Below are positions 1 to 8,690 of a stretch of 64,000 nt of DNA, piece after piece. Origin of the DNA: Pseudomonas shahriarae (GTDB lineage Bacteria > Pseudomonadota > Gammaproteobacteria > Pseudomonadales > Pseudomonadaceae); the NCBI RefSeq assembly GCF_014268455.2, contig NZ_CP077085.1:2707001-2771000 (forward strand), read 5' to 3'. Within the stretch, counting starts at the first letter, position 1; the number at the start of each line of letters is the position of its first letter. The notes under the pieces are model-generated. The model ran no database searches. It saw only the letters and a list, made by a program, of their open reading frames with translations, and was not told where the DNA came from. The translations under genes and the position numbers were made by a program.

Positions 1-792
1 CAGCGCATCCAGCACCACTTCCGCCGTATTGCCGATCAGCGCCCCGGAAATCCCGGTGCGTGCCACGGTGCCAATGATCGTGACGGCCGCCCTCAACTTA
101 TAGGCGGTATGAGGGATCAGCACATCCGCCGGGCCTTCTTCGATATGCAGGCGGCTGTCGTCAATGTCGAATTCGGCCTGGAACGCCTTGCACTGCTCGC
201 GATAGCGCGCCTCGATGGTTTCCTTGAGCTGGAACACCGGATCGGCTGCCGACAGCATGGGCGAGGGATGGGCGCTGATGACATGCAACTGGCCCTTGGC
301 CAGGCTGGCGATGTCAAAGCCATGGTCGATGATGGCCGCGTGCAGGTCTTTATGCTCGTTATCCAGGTTGCCCACGTCGATGGCCGCCAGGATCACCCCG
401 TCGGTCCATGGGGTCGCGGTCTTGACCAACAGCACAGCGGCCGGGCACAAGCGCAGCAGTTTCCAGTCCGCCGGCGTCAGCAGGGCCTTTTTCAGCGGGC
501 TGTCGGGGTAGTGCTGCTTGATCACCAGTGCGCAACCTTCGGCCTGCTGCACACCGATGATGGTTTCGTGCAGGTTGTTGTTCCAGGCCAGTTCGGTTGT
601 GACGTTGTAGCCATCGGCCGACAATTGCTCTTTGAGCAAGGCCAATAGCGCCGAATGCTCATGCTTTTTGTCGCACACCAGCAGATGCAAATGAGCGCCT
701 GTCACCCCAGCGATCAGCTTGGCGCGCTTGAGGGCCAGGCTTTCCGAGTGTTCGGGCTCAATGATCACCAGGATTTTGCCAATTTCGTTCAT
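1..792 (-). CDS. uspE: Universal stress protein, UspE-like tandem-domain (3' end outside window)
   Basis: The reverse strand is open from an ATG at 792 to the window edge (264 codons, no stop reached). The N-terminus reads MNEIGKILVIIEPEHSES. Two Usp alpha/beta domains are visible, about residues 4-130 and 140 onward; the second starts with a LAAIDVGN-type strand and reaches an IGTVARTGISGALIGNTAE segment, the glycine-rich nucleotide-binding part of Usp domains. Tandem Usp proteins of this kind (UspE type) are cytoplasmic and support survival under energy or oxygen limitation. A GGAG lies 8 nt before the ATG. A perfect ANR box lies 71 bp upstream, which fits anaerobic induction. The exact Usp subgroup is inferred. 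Confidence 0.85.
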   Translation of the reverse strand, partial: MNEIGKILVIIEPEHSESLALKRAKLIAGVTGAHLHLLVCDKKHEHSALLALLKEQLSADGYNVTTELAWNNNLHETIIGVQQAEGCALVIKQHYPDSPLKKALLTPADWKLLRLCPAAVLLVKTATPWTDGVILAAIDVGNLDNEHKDLHAAIIDHGFDIASLAKGQLHVISAHPSPMLSAADPVFQLKETIEARYREQCKAFQAEFDIDDSRLHIEEGPADVLIPHTAYKLRAAVTIIGTVARTGISGALIGNTAEVVLDAL

Positions 793-829
793 GAGCGAGA
801 TCTCCAAGGGTGGGAAGGGCAAGGCTTCG

Positions 830-845
830 AACAACTATAGTTGTT
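830..845. promoter_or_regulatory. Perfect 16-bp palindrome in the usp/miaE intergenic region
   Basis: AACAACTATAGTTGTT is perfectly self-complementary. It lies between the divergent usp and miaE starts, just downstream of the ANR box from the point of view of usp. It could be an operator or part of the 5' leader. No known regulator is assigned. Confidence 0.4.
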
Positions 846-862
846 GCCCGCCGTACAGCATG

Positions 863-876
863 TTGATGCACATCAA
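863..876. promoter_or_regulatory. ANR/FNR box upstream of the usp gene
   Basis: TTGATGCACATCAA matches the ANR/FNR consensus TTGAT-N4-ATCAA at every fixed position. It lies 71 bp from the start of the UspE-like gene on the reverse strand and 74 bp from miaE on the forward strand. ANR activates usp genes in P. aeruginosa under oxygen limitation, so usp is the more likely target. Confidence 0.8.
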
Positions 877-949
877 GCCCCGTGACTGGTGGTCTGCGGC
901 GGGGTCGGTATAATCGGCGGCCTTTTGTGACCCTTTGCCCGTGAGCCCG

Positions 950-1552
950 ATGAACCTCCCCGAAATCCATGACTTCCTCGGTTGCCGCACCCCTGATACC
1001 TGGGTCCAGGCCGCACTGGCCGACCAGGAAACCCTGCTGATCGACCATAAAAACTGCGAATTCAAGGCCGCCAGCACGGCCTTGAGCCTGATTGCCAAGT
1101 ACCACTCCCATGTCGACCTGATCAACATGATGTCGCGCCTGGCCCGCGAAGAGCTGGTGCACCATGAGCAAGTCATGCGCCTGATGAAAAAACGCAAGAT
1201 CGAGCTGCGCCAGCTGCATGCCAGCCGCTATGCCTCGGGTTTGCGCAAGGTGGTACGCAGCCACGAACCGGTGAAGCTGGTGGACACCCTGGTGGTCGGG
1301 GCGTTTATCGAAGCGCGCAGTTGCGAGCGTTTCGAAGCACTGGTGCCGCATTTGGACGAAGAACTCGGCAAGTTCTACTTTGGCCTGCTGAAAAGCGAGG
1401 CACGGCATTTCCAGGGCTATCTGAAGCTGGCCTATCAATACGGTGATGCCAAGGATGTTGCCCAGGTCATCGAGCGGGTGAGGGCGGCCGAGCAGGAATT
1501 GATCGAATCACCCGATATCGAGTTCCGCTTTCACAGTGGCGTGCCAGCCTGA
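950..1552 (+). CDS. miaE: tRNA-(ms2io6A37)-hydroxylase MiaE
   Basis: A 200-residue protein. MiaE is a ferritin-like di-iron monooxygenase that hydroxylates the isopentenyl group of 2-methylthio-N6-isopentenyl-adenosine 37 in tRNAs that read codons starting with U. Carboxylate/histidine iron-ligand segments are visible: DHKNCEFKAA, AREELVHHEQV (ExxH), EARSCERFEA and KSEARHFQGY (ExxH). The ATG at 950 gives the family N-terminus MNLPEIHDFL. In-frame GTG 941 and TTG 935 are less likely. Its last 45 bp overlap the end of the convergent MFS gene. Length and motifs fit the family well. Confidence 0.93.
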   Translation: MNLPEIHDFLGCRTPDTWVQAALADQETLLIDHKNCEFKAASTALSLIAKYHSHVDLINMMSRLAREELVHHEQVMRLMKKRKIELRQLHASRYASGLRKVVRSHEPVKLVDTLVVGAFIEARSCERFEALVPHLDEELGKFYFGLLKSEARHFQGYLKLAYQYGDAKDVAQVIERVRAAEQELIESPDIEFRFHSGVPA

Positions 1553-2707
1553 GGCCACGGCCACGCCGATCAGCGCGGTGATCCCGGTCAGCAGCAGGAT
1601 CACCGTTTGCGTGCCAAAAGGTGCCGCCAGCACGGCAATTGCCAGGCCCGCCAATGGCTGCGCGAGGTTATTGAACAAGGTGATCACGCCCACCGTCTTG
1701 CCGAAATCCTGCACGGGAATGACCCGCTGACGGGTGCTGCGCATGTACACGTTGAACATCTTGTCGAAACCGGTGACCAGCAGAAAGCCCAGGGTGTACA
1801 GCCAGAGGTTGGGACTGATCGCCATGATCAATGCCCCAAGCGCAATCACCGAATACGACAGCCCGCCCAGCACTTTCAACGCCAGGCTCGAGCGCGCCAG
1901 GTAAAACAGGATGACGATGGTCACCACCGCGCCGGCGGCCTGCAGCAGTGCATAGGCATCCTTGTCGGCCGCGTAGAGGCCGGTCACCATGGCGGCGGAG
2001 GTGGCCAGCGTCACGCCAATAATCAAATTCACGCCGACTGCCAGGGCGATAATGCGCTTGAGCTCCGCCAGGTTACGGATATGCCCGAGCGCGATGCGTA
2101 GCGGTTGCAGCCAGATATCCCGGTGTTGCGCGTGGTTTTCGAGATTCACCGTGGTAGTGCGCTGCCAAACCAGCATTGCCAGGTCTGCCAGCACAAACAG
2201 CCCGGCAATCCCCAGCACCACCCAATGCCAGGCCCACACCTCCAGCATCAGCGCAGCAATCAGTGGCCCTAGCACCAGGCCGCTCTGGTCGGCGATTTGC
2301 GAGTAGGAGAGGGTCTTGGCGTAGGTGTAATGCTTGAAAATATGCGGCATGACGACTTCTCGCGCCATGATGCCCTGGGTCGTCAGCACTCCACACAGCG
2401 CCGACAGGATCACCAGCCAATGGATGCCGCCGAACATCGCGTACAGCGCCACGGCCACCAGGCACGCCAGCGCCCGGTAGGCCTGGCTGATATGCAGGAT
2501 GCGCACGGGCGAAAACTTGTCGCACAATGCCCCGCACACCGGGAACGCCAGGTATCGCGGCAGCGACTCGATAAAGAACGCCAGCCCGGCCCACGCTACG
2601 CTGTTGGTGGTTTGAAATACGATCAGCGGCACAATAAACAGCAGAATCTGGTCCGCCAGCCGGGACAGGAACAGCGAAACAAAGAACGCCAGGTAATCCT
2701 TGCGCAT
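1508..2707 (-). CDS. MFS transporter, EntS-like exporter family
   Basis: A 399-residue inner-membrane protein with about twelve hydrophobic segments, typical of a major facilitator. It starts MRKDYLAFFVSLFLSRLADQ, and the loop after helix 2 carries GALCDKFSPVRI, a variant of the MFS GxLaDrxGrr motif. Proteins of this layout, like the enterobactin exporter EntS, are proton-driven exporters of small molecules or siderophores, but the substrate cannot be read from sequence. The gene is transcribed toward miaE and overlaps it by 45 bp at the 3' end. The 157-bp gap to the response-regulator gene is divergent. Confidence 0.8.
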   Translation of the reverse strand: MRKDYLAFFVSLFLSRLADQILLFIVPLIVFQTTNSVAWAGLAFFIESLPRYLAFPVCGALCDKFSPVRILHISQAYRALACLVAVALYAMFGGIHWLVILSALCGVLTTQGIMAREVVMPHIFKHYTYAKTLSYSQIADQSGLVLGPLIAALMLEVWAWHWVVLGIAGLFVLADLAMLVWQRTTTVNLENHAQHRDIWLQPLRIALGHIRNLAELKRIIALAVGVNLIIGVTLATSAAMVTGLYAADKDAYALLQAAGAVVTIVILFYLARSSLALKVLGGLSYSVIALGALIMAISPNLWLYTLGFLLVTGFDKMFNVYMRSTRQRVIPVQDFGKTVGVITLFNNLAQPLAGLAIAVLAAPFGTQTVILLLTGITALIGVAVASGWHATVKAELDIG

Positions 2708-2864
2708 ACAACTCCCTGTGGGTGGCGTTAAACATTGCAGGCTAATTGTTAAAAACTCTTAAAAACATGAAGCTTCGTCAGCCGCTGCTGGCCAGGCGCT
2801 TTTGCCGGACAGCTTGCCACCTATAATGCTCGCTCTTCAATCCGCTTTTGCACACTGAGAACGT

Positions 2865-3572
2865 ATGGAAAACCTGGGTCTGGGCAAGGTCCTACTCGTT
2901 GAGGACGATGAGAAGCTGGCAGGGCTGATCGCGCATTTTCTGTCACAGCATGGCTTTGAAGTGCGCGTGGTGCACCGGGGCGATGAGGCGTTGGCGGTGT
3001 TCCTGGCGTTCAAACCGAAGATTGTCGTGCTCGACCTGATGCTGCCGGGCCAGAGCGGCCTGCATGTGTGTCGCGAGATCCGCAATGTGTCCGACACCCC
3101 CATCGTGATCCTCACCGCCAAGGAAGACGACCTGGACCATATCCTCGGCCTGGAATCCGGCGCCGATGACTATGTGATCAAACCGATCAAGCCGCCGGTG
3201 CTGCTGGCACGCCTGCGCGCCTTGCAGCGCCGCCATCTGCCCGAGCCGACGGTGCGTGGTTCCCTGGCGTTCGGCCAACTGGCGATTGACCGCAGTTGTC
3301 GGGGGGTAAGCCTGGGTGACGAGAAGATCGACCTGACCACCATGGAGTTCGAGCTGCTGTGGCTGTTGGCCAGCAGCGCGGGCAAGATCCTCTCGCGGGA
3401 CGATATCCTCAACCGCATGCGCGGGATCGCCTTCGATGGGCTCAACCGCAGTGTCGATGTGTATATCAGCAAGCTGCGCAACAAGCTCAATGACAACCCC
3501 CGCGAGCCGGTGTGCATCAAGACCATCTGGGGCAAGGGCTACCTGTTCAACCCGTTTGCCTGGGAGGCCTAG
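2865..3572 (+). CDS. rstA: OmpR-family response regulator, RstA-like
   Basis: A 235-residue cytoplasmic DNA-binding regulator. The receiver domain (about 8-120) has the acidic pair in LLVEDDEKLAG, the phospho-acceptor Asp in IVVLDLMLPG, the conserved Thr in VILTAKEDD and the Lys in DYVIKPIKPP. A winged-helix output domain (about 135-230) follows, with the KGYLF ending typical of OmpR/PhoB proteins. The partner histidine kinase begins 5 nt after the stop, so the two are co-transcribed. The ELESGADDYVIKPI region and the linked kinase resemble RstA/RstB. The regulon is unknown, and the gene name is by similarity only. Confidence 0.85.
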   Translation: MENLGLGKVLLVEDDEKLAGLIAHFLSQHGFEVRVVHRGDEALAVFLAFKPKIVVLDLMLPGQSGLHVCREIRNVSDTPIVILTAKEDDLDHILGLESGADDYVIKPIKPPVLLARLRALQRRHLPEPTVRGSLAFGQLAIDRSCRGVSLGDEKIDLTTMEFELLWLLASSAGKILSRDDILNRMRGIAFDGLNRSVDVYISKLRNKLNDNPREPVCIKTIWGKGYLFNPFAWEA

Positions 3573-3576
3573 CCCG

Positions 3577-4857
3577 ATGCTGCGCCTGTTTCTGCGTCTG
3601 TACATCATCCTGGCCCTGGGCCTGGCCGGGGCAATCTGGCTGGTGAACTACACCTTCGACGAACTGCTGCCCGAAGCCAACGAAACCTACAACCGCGAAG
3701 CCATGCGCGGCCCGGCCTACGGCCTGGTGGAGCAGTTGCGCCCGCTGCCGGCTGGCGTGGCCCGCGAGGCACGCCTGGCCGAGCTGCAGCAGCACTATGG
3801 CCTGCGCCTGGCCTTGATTGCCCGGGACGCTGCGGCACTCACCTCCCGCGAGCAACAATTGCTGACTGACGGCAAGCTGGTGGTGCGCGGCGACTTTATG
3901 GAGTTCATCACCGAAATCGACGGTGGCGCGCAGCTGCTTCAGATCAAGCTGCCGGTGGAGCCGCGCTGGCTGTACCTGTGGGCCTATAGCTTGTTGGGCC
4001 TGTGCCTGGCGATTGTCCTGTATTTCTGGGTACGCCCGCACTGGCGCGACCTGGAGCATATCCGCCTGGCGGCCCAGCGATTTGGTGACAATGACCTGGG
4101 CTCGCGCATCCTCCTGCCACGGCGCTCGAGCGTGCGCGAGTTGGCCGGGCACTTCAACCAGATGGCCGAGCGCATCGAACACCTGATCGCCAATCAGCGC
4201 GAGCTGACCAATGCGGTGTCCCATGAACTGCGCACGCCGATTGCGCGCTTGTCGTTTGAACTCGACCAACTCAAACAGGAGGCCGATCCGCGCCAGAGCC
4301 GCGCGTTGATCGGCGATATGTACGCCGACCTAGGCGAACTGGAGGACATGGTTTCCGAACTGTTGACCTACGCCAGCCTTGAACGTGGCGCGACACAGGT
4401 CACCCGCGAGAACATCGAGGCCCACAGCTGGCTCGACAGTGTGATCGGCAGCGTGGCCCTGGAAGCCGAGGCCGAAGGCGTGCAACTGTCCCTGGGCACC
4501 TGTGAAGTCGACTTCATCCAGATCGAACCGCGGTTTATGGCTCGCGCGGTGATCAACCTGCTGCGCAATGCCATTCGTTACGCCGAGCATCGGGTCGAGG
4601 TGTCGCTGGTCAAGTTCGGCAGTGGTTATGAAGTACGCGTCTGCGACGACGGTCCCGGCGTACCCGAGGACGGCCGGGAGAAAATCTTCCAACCCTTTAT
4701 GCGCCTGGACGCCAGCCGCGACCGCCGCACCGGCGGCTTTGGCCTGGGCCTGGCGCTGGTGCAGCGGGTCAGCCAGTGGCATGGCGGGCAGGTGCAGGTG
4801 CTGGACTCGCAGTGGGGCGGGGCGTCGTTCCGGATGACCTGGGCGTACGCCGACTGA
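3577..4857 (+). CDS. rstB: Sensor histidine kinase, RstB-like
   Basis: A 426-residue inner-membrane kinase partnered with the upstream regulator. TM1 is at about residues 5-25, followed by a roughly 105-residue periplasmic sensor region, TM2 at about 130-152, HAMP, a dimerisation domain with the phospho-histidine in VSHELRTPIARLSFELD (His about 216), and an ATPase domain with LLRNAIRYAE (N box), CDDGPGVP (G1) and GGFGLGLALV (G2). All catalytic boxes are intact. The ATG at 3577 is the true start: a longer reading frame upstream runs through the regulator gene out of frame. The signal is unknown. Confidence 0.87.
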   Translation: MLRLFLRLYIILALGLAGAIWLVNYTFDELLPEANETYNREAMRGPAYGLVEQLRPLPAGVAREARLAELQQHYGLRLALIARDAAALTSREQQLLTDGKLVVRGDFMEFITEIDGGAQLLQIKLPVEPRWLYLWAYSLLGLCLAIVLYFWVRPHWRDLEHIRLAAQRFGDNDLGSRILLPRRSSVRELAGHFNQMAERIEHLIANQRELTNAVSHELRTPIARLSFELDQLKQEADPRQSRALIGDMYADLGELEDMVSELLTYASLERGATQVTRENIEAHSWLDSVIGSVALEAEAEGVQLSLGTCEVDFIQIEPRFMARAVINLLRNAIRYAEHRVEVSLVKFGSGYEVRVCDDGPGVPEDGREKIFQPFMRLDASRDRRTGGFGLGLALVQRVSQWHGGQVQVLDSQWGGASFRMTWAYAD

Positions 4858-4880
4858 TCCTCTGCAAACCCATGAAGATT

Positions 4881-5030
4881 GTAAATGTGGGGGCTGGCGG
4901 GTGTGGAAGCTGGCTAGTCGGGTCGCCGCCTCGCTGCGATGGTCGTAAACGATGACGTTGGGTACCTGACACTCTGTGGCGATCTATTGGGCCGCCATCG
5001 CAGGCAAGCCAGCTCCCACAGGGGAATGCA
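4881..5030. repeat. REP-type palindromic repeats
   Basis: The segment contains the Pseudomonas REP core GCCGCCATCGCAGGCAAGCC followed by AGCTCCCACAGG near 4991-5021, and a worn inverted partner around 4886-4940. Such pairs form hairpins, may stabilise or end mRNA, and are often targets of mobile elements. They lie downstream of rstB and of the convergent mipA gene. Confidence 0.65.
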
Positions 5031-5044
5031 GCTTCGCGCCCCGG

Positions 5045-5400
5045 CTTTAGCATTGCTGTTGCTGTTGCTGTTGCTCTGCTTTTGATCTGGCTTTTGATCT
5101 TAGGCGCCCCGTTAAACCACGATGGCCGCAGGCAGGTATTGCGCAGTGGGCACCCCGGCATGGATGCCGGGGTAGCCGCGACACGGCCATGGATGGCCGA
5201 TCGCGGCGGGCCCACGGAGCAATGCCTGACTGCGGGCATGCCGAGCCTAGGCGAGGCACCGAGTGGTGGGGCAAAAGCGCTTTGGTTACTTTCGCGCTCT
5301 TCGAAAGTGACCCGCCGTAAGGGCGGAACCAATAGCCGCCGTGACCGCAGCAACGGATATGTACACCCCCCCCCCCAACAACCCAAAAAGAGCGAATGAC
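5045..5400. repeat. Dispersed intergenic repeat with a GCTGTT triple repeat and a C11 run
   Basis: No real gene is supported here. The stretch contains three GCTGTT units (5055-5072), short inverted repeats (a CACCCCGGCATG/CATGCCGGGG hairpin near 5150-5172, and CGCTCTTCGAAAGTG / GGGTCAC segments) and an 11-C run (5366-5376). The block resembles a sequence class often seen between genes in P. fluorescens genomes, where open frames in it are commonly annotated as hypothetical proteins. Membership is recognised from memory and not checked by search. Confidence 0.55.
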
Positions 5401-5458
5401 CATCGCAGTAATGGAGCGACCGGCAAGCCAGCCCCCCCTGTCTGATCGGGTTTGCAAA

Positions 5459-6250
5459 TCAAAAGCTGTAGTTCAGCACACCCATCACGGAGGTTTGCAT
5501 CCGGCGTTCCACAATCGGGCTTTTGCCGGCATCCCCCGACAAATACTGCACATCCAGCAAGGTAGAGAAGGTTGTGTGGTCGCCCAGCGGCACGCTCCAA
5601 TCGAGGTTCAAGCCCCGGCTGACCATCCCACCCTTGGCGTCATACGCGCGAAAGCGGCTGTGCTGGGCCTGGCCGGGGGTGACGCCGTACCAGGTGCGCA
5701 CATAGTTGCCATCGCCAAAGAGGCTATTGAGGCTGGCGTCCACGGTGCCGTAGTCACCGTCATACAGGTTGGTGCCAATGCTCAGCTCCAGGGAGGTAAA
5801 CGCCTTGCCGCTGTCTTTTTTATCGTCTTGCTCCAGCGCATGTTCCAGGGTCGCGCCCAGCACGGCCGTGCCCAAGGTGTAGCTGGCACTCACACCGAAC
5901 TGCGGTCGCGACTTGATTTGGCCCATGCCCTTGAGCCGGTCGGAGCCCAGGCTGGTGCTTTTCTTCTGGTCCTTGCGCGCAGTGCTGGCGCCGACATAGG
6001 CACTGAAACTGAGGTTGTCATCCTCATAACCCCAGCCCAGCCCCTTGTTGGTATCGAGAAAAATCCCCCACGGGCTGACGACGTTTGCGCCCAGCAATGG
6101 CGCGGTCATACGCTCATTGCTGCCGCTGTAACGCGGCAGGTTGGCCGCCCCGGCTTGCAGGCTGTATTGCCAGTCGGCGGCGGCTGACAGTTGGGTGCAG
6201 GTGATCAGGCACACAGAAGTGGCAGCGAGGTAAATCGTTTTTGAACGCAT
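5459..6250 (-). CDS. mipA: MipA/OmpV family outer-membrane protein
   Basis: A 263-residue outer-membrane beta-barrel. It has a signal peptide (MRSKTIYLAATSVCLITCTQ, cleavage near AAA-DW), then YSLQAGAANLPRYSGSNE, the typical MipA/OmpV entry strand, and ends in LNYSF with a terminal Phe as outer-membrane barrels require. MipA scaffolds murein hydrolases (MltA) and synthases in E. coli; other OmpV relatives respond to osmotic or antibiotic stress. The ATG at 6250 is preferred to the one at 6265 because AAGG lies 6 nt before it. It lies downstream of the RstAB-like pair but is convergent with it. Confidence 0.85.
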   Translation of the reverse strand: MRSKTIYLAATSVCLITCTQLSAAADWQYSLQAGAANLPRYSGSNERMTAPLLGANVVSPWGIFLDTNKGLGWGYEDDNLSFSAYVGASTARKDQKKSTSLGSDRLKGMGQIKSRPQFGVSASYTLGTAVLGATLEHALEQDDKKDSGKAFTSLELSIGTNLYDGDYGTVDASLNSLFGDGNYVRTWYGVTPGQAQHSRFRAYDAKGGMVSRGLNLDWSVPLGDHTTFSTLLDVQYLSGDAGKSPIVERRMQTSVMGVLNYSF

Positions 6251-6392
6251 GATGGCCTTCGTCATTCCAAGGAAGGCTCAAATCCTAGGGACGGCGTGGG
6301 CAGGGGTCTTTGACAGCTTTGTCGGGAAACTGTCAAAGACTGTTAAGTGGGGGCGCAACGCCCAGCGCCCAAACGCCGCACCGCCCCCAGAC

Positions 6393-6406
6393 TTGATTTC
6401 AATCAA
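6393..6406. promoter_or_regulatory. ANR/DNR box of the nos promoter
   Basis: TTGATTTCAATCAA is a perfect FNR-family half-site pair, 66 bp before the nosR start. In denitrifying pseudomonads nos genes are switched on by DNR (NO-responsive) and ANR (oxygen-responsive), both of which bind this motif. No second copy is seen in front of nosZ or nosD. Confidence 0.85.
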
Positions 6407-6471
6407 GGGCTCACTGGCCAGCTGCCACCTACCATCGACTTCATATTCCGGCCGTTGAAGTCAGTGAGCCC

Positions 6472-8652
6472 ATGAACCGCACCAAGCCCTCGGCCCTCGC
6501 TACCCTGGCCGCAAGTCCCGTCACCTGGTTGGTTGTCCTGGTGCTGCTGTTCAGCCTGGCCGGCCCGGCCCAGGCCAAGTCCTACGGCGCGATTGAACAA
6601 CAGCGCATCGACAAGATTTTCCCGCAGACCGACGCCATTTCCGCCGCCGAAGGCAAGTTCAAGGTGCGCACGCTGTCGGCCAACGGCGCGGTCATCGGCT
6701 ATGTGTTCCAGAGCCTGGACGTGGTGGACATCCCGGCGTATTCCGGCAAACCGATCAACACCCAGGTGATCCTCGACCCGGCCGGGGTGATCCGTGATGC
6801 CTATGTGTTGGAGCACCACGAGCCGATTCTGTTGATCGGCATTCCCGAGGCCAAGCTGCATGACTTCACCGCCCGCTATAGCGGGATCAACGTCAAGCAA
6901 CGGGTGGTGGTGGGGCACTCCAGCGACAGCCAGGCGGTGACTGTGGATGCGGTGGCCGGCGCTACTGTCACGGCCATGGTGGTCAATGAGGTGATCATGC
7001 GCGCCGCCCACGAGGTGGCGGTGTCGCTCAAGCTGATCGAGGACAAGGCCAGTACCGCGCAGAAAGTCGCGTTGGTGCGCGCTGACCTGTTCGAGCCGGC
7101 CAACTGGGCGCAGTTGACCGGCAACGGCGCGGTGCGCCGCCTGCACCTGACGCGCGGGCAAGTGGACGCGGCCTTCAAGGGCACCGAGGCCGAAGGCGTG
7201 GAAGTGGCGGCGCCGGGGCAGGTCGACGAGACCTTTATTGACCTGTATGTGGCCGATCTCAACGCGCCGACCATCGGCCGCAACCTGTTGGGCGACGCGC
7301 AATACCGGGTGCTGATGCAGGGCCTCAAGCCCGGCGAGCAGGCCATTGCGGTGCTGGGGCGTGGGTTGTTTTCGTTCAAGGGCTCGGGCTACGTGCGCGG
7401 CGGGATTTTTGATCGGGTGCAATTGCGCCAGTTCGGCAATGTCATCAGCTTCCGCGATATGGACCACCAGCGCCTGTATGACGTGTTCGCCGAGGGCATG
7501 CCCGAGTTCGACGAGATGTCGGTGTTTATCGTGCGCCCCCAGGCCGGGTTCGACCCTGGCTCGGCCTGGACCCTGGAACTGCTGGTACGGCGCCAGACCG
7601 GCCCGGTCAGCGGCACCTTCAGCAGTTTTGAATTGCCCTACCAGATGCCCGAGGCGTATCTGGAGCGCCCGTTGCCGACTGCCGCCGAGCAGGCTGCCAT
7701 CGACGAAGCGAATCGGCCGATGTGGCTGACGATCTGGTACCAGAAACACGTGCAGATCCTGATCCTGGGCGCAGCCCTGGTACTGCTGACGGTGATTCTG
7801 TTTTTGCAGGACAGCCTGGCCCGGCGCCCGCGCCTGTTGCATTGGGTACGCCGTGGCTACCTGCTGTTTACCGTGGTGTTTATCGGCTGGTACGCCCTGG
7901 GGCAGCTGTCGGTGGTCAATGTGCTGACCTTTGTGCATGCGCTGTTCCAGCAGTTCCGCTGGGAGCTGTTCCTCACCGACCCGCTGATCTTCATGCTCTG
8001 GGTATTCACCGCCGCCAGCATCCTGCTGTGGGGCCGAGGTGTGTTCTGCGGCTGGTTGTGCCCGTTCGGGGCGCTGCAGGAGCTGATCAATGAGGCGGCG
8101 CGCAGGCTCAAAGTGCGCCAGTTCGAGCTGCCGTTTGCCGTGCATGAGCGGCTGTGGGCGATCAAGTATTTGATCCTGCTGGGGCTGTTTGGCTTGTCGC
8201 TGGAGTCGATGGCCACCGCCGAGCGGTTTGCCGAAGTGGAGCCGTTCAAGACCGCCATCACCCTGCATTTCGACCGCCAGTGGTGGTTCGTGCTGTACGC
8301 GGTGGCGCTGCTGGTGATCAACCTGTTCACGCGCAAAGTCTACTGCCGCTACATCTGCCCGCTGGGCGCCGCGCTGGCGATCCCCAGCAAGTTCAGGCTG
8401 TTCGACTGGCTCAAACGGCGCAAAGAGTGTGGCGATCCGTGCCAGTTGTGCGCCAAGGAATGCGAAATCCAGGCGATTCACCCTGACGGCCATATCAACG
8501 CCAATGAATGCCACTACTGCCTGGATTGCCAGATGACTTGGCACAACGACCACAAATGCCCGCCACTGATCAACAAGCGCAAGAAACGCAACAAGGCCGC
8601 ACCCGCCACTGGGCAATTGATCCCGGTGGTGCAGGTGGCGGTGCCTGAATGA
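6472..8652 (+). CDS. nosR: NosR, membrane electron donor/regulator for N2O reductase
   Basis: A 726-residue polytopic flavo-iron-sulfur protein needed for nosZ expression and for feeding quinol electrons to NosZ. A signal-anchor ([18 protein letters not shown]) leads into a periplasmic FMN-binding domain whose flavin-Thr motif is in [10 protein letters not shown] (about residues 160-170). Then come about five membrane helices with two cytoplasmic CxxxCP motifs ([21 protein letters not shown]). The C-terminus carries two 4Fe-4S clusters ([12 protein letters not shown] and CHYCLDCQ). Length is normal for NosR. It is the first gene of the cluster, directly after the ANR/DNR box. Confidence 0.96.
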   Translation: MNRTKPSALATLAASPVTWLVVLVLLFSLAGPAQAKSYGAIEQQRIDKIFPQTDAISAAEGKFKVRTLSANGAVIGYVFQSLDVVDIPAYSGKPINTQVILDPAGVIRDAYVLEHHEPILLIGIPEAKLHDFTARYSGINVKQRVVVGHSSDSQAVTVDAVAGATVTAMVVNEVIMRAAHEVAVSLKLIEDKASTAQKVALVRADLFEPANWAQLTGNGAVRRLHLTRGQVDAAFKGTEAEGVEVAAPGQVDETFIDLYVADLNAPTIGRNLLGDAQYRVLMQGLKPGEQAIAVLGRGLFSFKGSGYVRGGIFDRVQLRQFGNVISFRDMDHQRLYDVFAEGMPEFDEMSVFIVRPQAGFDPGSAWTLELLVRRQTGPVSGTFSSFELPYQMPEAYLERPLPTAAEQAAIDEANRPMWLTIWYQKHVQILILGAALVLLTVILFLQDSLARRPRLLHWVRRGYLLFTVVFIGWYALGQLSVVNVLTFVHALFQQFRWELFLTDPLIFMLWVFTAASILLWGRGVFCGWLCPFGALQELINEAARRLKVRQFELPFAVHERLWAIKYLILLGLFGLSLESMATAERFAEVEPFKTAITLHFDRQWWFVLYAVALLVINLFTRKVYCRYICPLGAALAIPSKFRLFDWLKRRKECGDPCQLCAKECEIQAIHPDGHINANECHYCLDCQMTWHNDHKCPPLINKRKKRNKAAPATGQLIPVVQVAVPE

Positions 8653-8690
8653 CGGCCTTGGGCACTCACTTTTCCCATCTGGAGCACATC

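Noticed and set aside
5047..5457. A 136-codon reverse frame ending in poly-Gln, and a 105-codon forward frame in the same place.
   Set aside because: They lie in a repeat block with hairpins, the Gln run comes from the GCTGTT repeat, and no start site is convincing.
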